The notes under the pieces: generated by a model
What the model was told of the DNA's origin: nothing
Database searches by the model: none
The model's input: only the letters and a program-made list of their open reading frames with translations
Translations under genes and position numbers: made by a program
Source: Burkholderia sp. H160
GTDB lineage: Bacteria > Pseudomonadota > Gammaproteobacteria > Burkholderiales > Burkholderiaceae
Reading direction: 5' to 3'
Length of the DNA stretch: 64,000 nt
Assembly (NCBI GenBank): GCA_000173575.1
Contig: ABYL01000010.1
Location: 40,582 to 104,581, forward strand
In this document: positions 63,889 through 64,000 of the stretch, one piece after another
Layout of the letters: the number at the start of each line of letters is the position of its first letter
How positions within the stretch are numbered: the stretch's first letter is position 1

Positions 63889-64000
63889 CTCATTGCGCGG
63901 TTCGAGCCGCTACAATGGAGCCCGCCATGTACCGGTACAAGTCAAGCAATTATTCTGGTATCTCTATTACCCCCTCCACGCGCAGCCGATAGCATGACCA
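63889..64000. other. window end, no gene seen
   Basis: 112 bases after the ppc terminator. A TACAAT (-10-like) hexamer occurs at 63911-63916; a 26-codon frame from 63917 has no recognisable content. A gene may start beyond the window. Confidence 0.4.

Overview
The window looks like a chromosome segment of a Burkholderiaceae bacterium, most likely Paraburkholderia or a close relative. The support is the GC-rich codon use, the right-hand core block hemC-hemDX-hemY divergent from ppc, a 175-aa ppa, FUSC and SulP transporters, and the mix of catabolic and metal-efflux genes. This is a judgement from gene content and family recognition; no search was run.

Layout. (1) 1-10.4 kb is an accessory island of lower GC: a PD-(D/E)XK nuclease-like gene cut by the window edge, a YaaC-like gene, an unknown gene, a reverse transcriptase of the antiphage UG/DRT kind, a decayed 0.66-kb stretch, a secreted orphan, a caspase-like peptidase and a small Burkholderia-type protein. 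Its right edge has replaced the 5' end of a DUF482/FemAB-like gene (10402-11358). (2) 11.4-19.9 kb: GIY-YIG nuclease, FUSC exporter, ppa, and an aldehyde dehydrogenase/SDR/MFS catabolic set. A chloroperoxidase-like gene plus a catalase scrap sits between two copies of the same terminator. (3) 19.9-22.4 kb is a gene graveyard: a glycine-zipper fragment, the tails of an MFS gene and a PfpI gene, and a peptidase gene with a nonsense codon. (4) 22.5-39.7 kb: small membrane and regulatory genes, the dmeRF cobalt/nickel module, a minus-strand set made of a cytochrome-porin fusion, a diheme cytochrome, an MFS carrier and a beta-propeller protein, then a two-component system followed by a TolC/adaptor/HME-RND efflux operon. 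(5) 39.8-44.5 kb: the two ends of a bufferin-type operon (NrsF with a sigma tail; HvfC/BufC tail with DoxX) with the middle missing, a marR/SnoaL pair, RidA and a membrane-anchored hydrolase. (6) 44.7-54.2 kb: an AcoR-like sigma-54 activator divergent from an ExaC-type aldehyde dehydrogenase with a visible activator site and -24/-12 promoter; then a type VI secretion cargo locus with a shortened PAAR, an evolved VgrG carrying a C-terminal HExxH domain, and two tandem periplasmic immunity-like genes, the first overlapping the vgrG 3' end in another frame. (7) 54.2-64 kb: SulP transporter, hemY, hemDX, hemC, ppc.

Main points of interest: the reverse-transcriptase/nuclease island as a possible multi-gene defence locus; the VgrG metallopeptidase with overlapping and duplicated immunity genes; the Cyc2-like cytochrome-porin operon; and several clean deletion or insertion scars (bufferin operon, DUF482 gene, duplicated terminator). 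No rRNA, tRNA, CRISPR array or intact insertion sequence was recognised.
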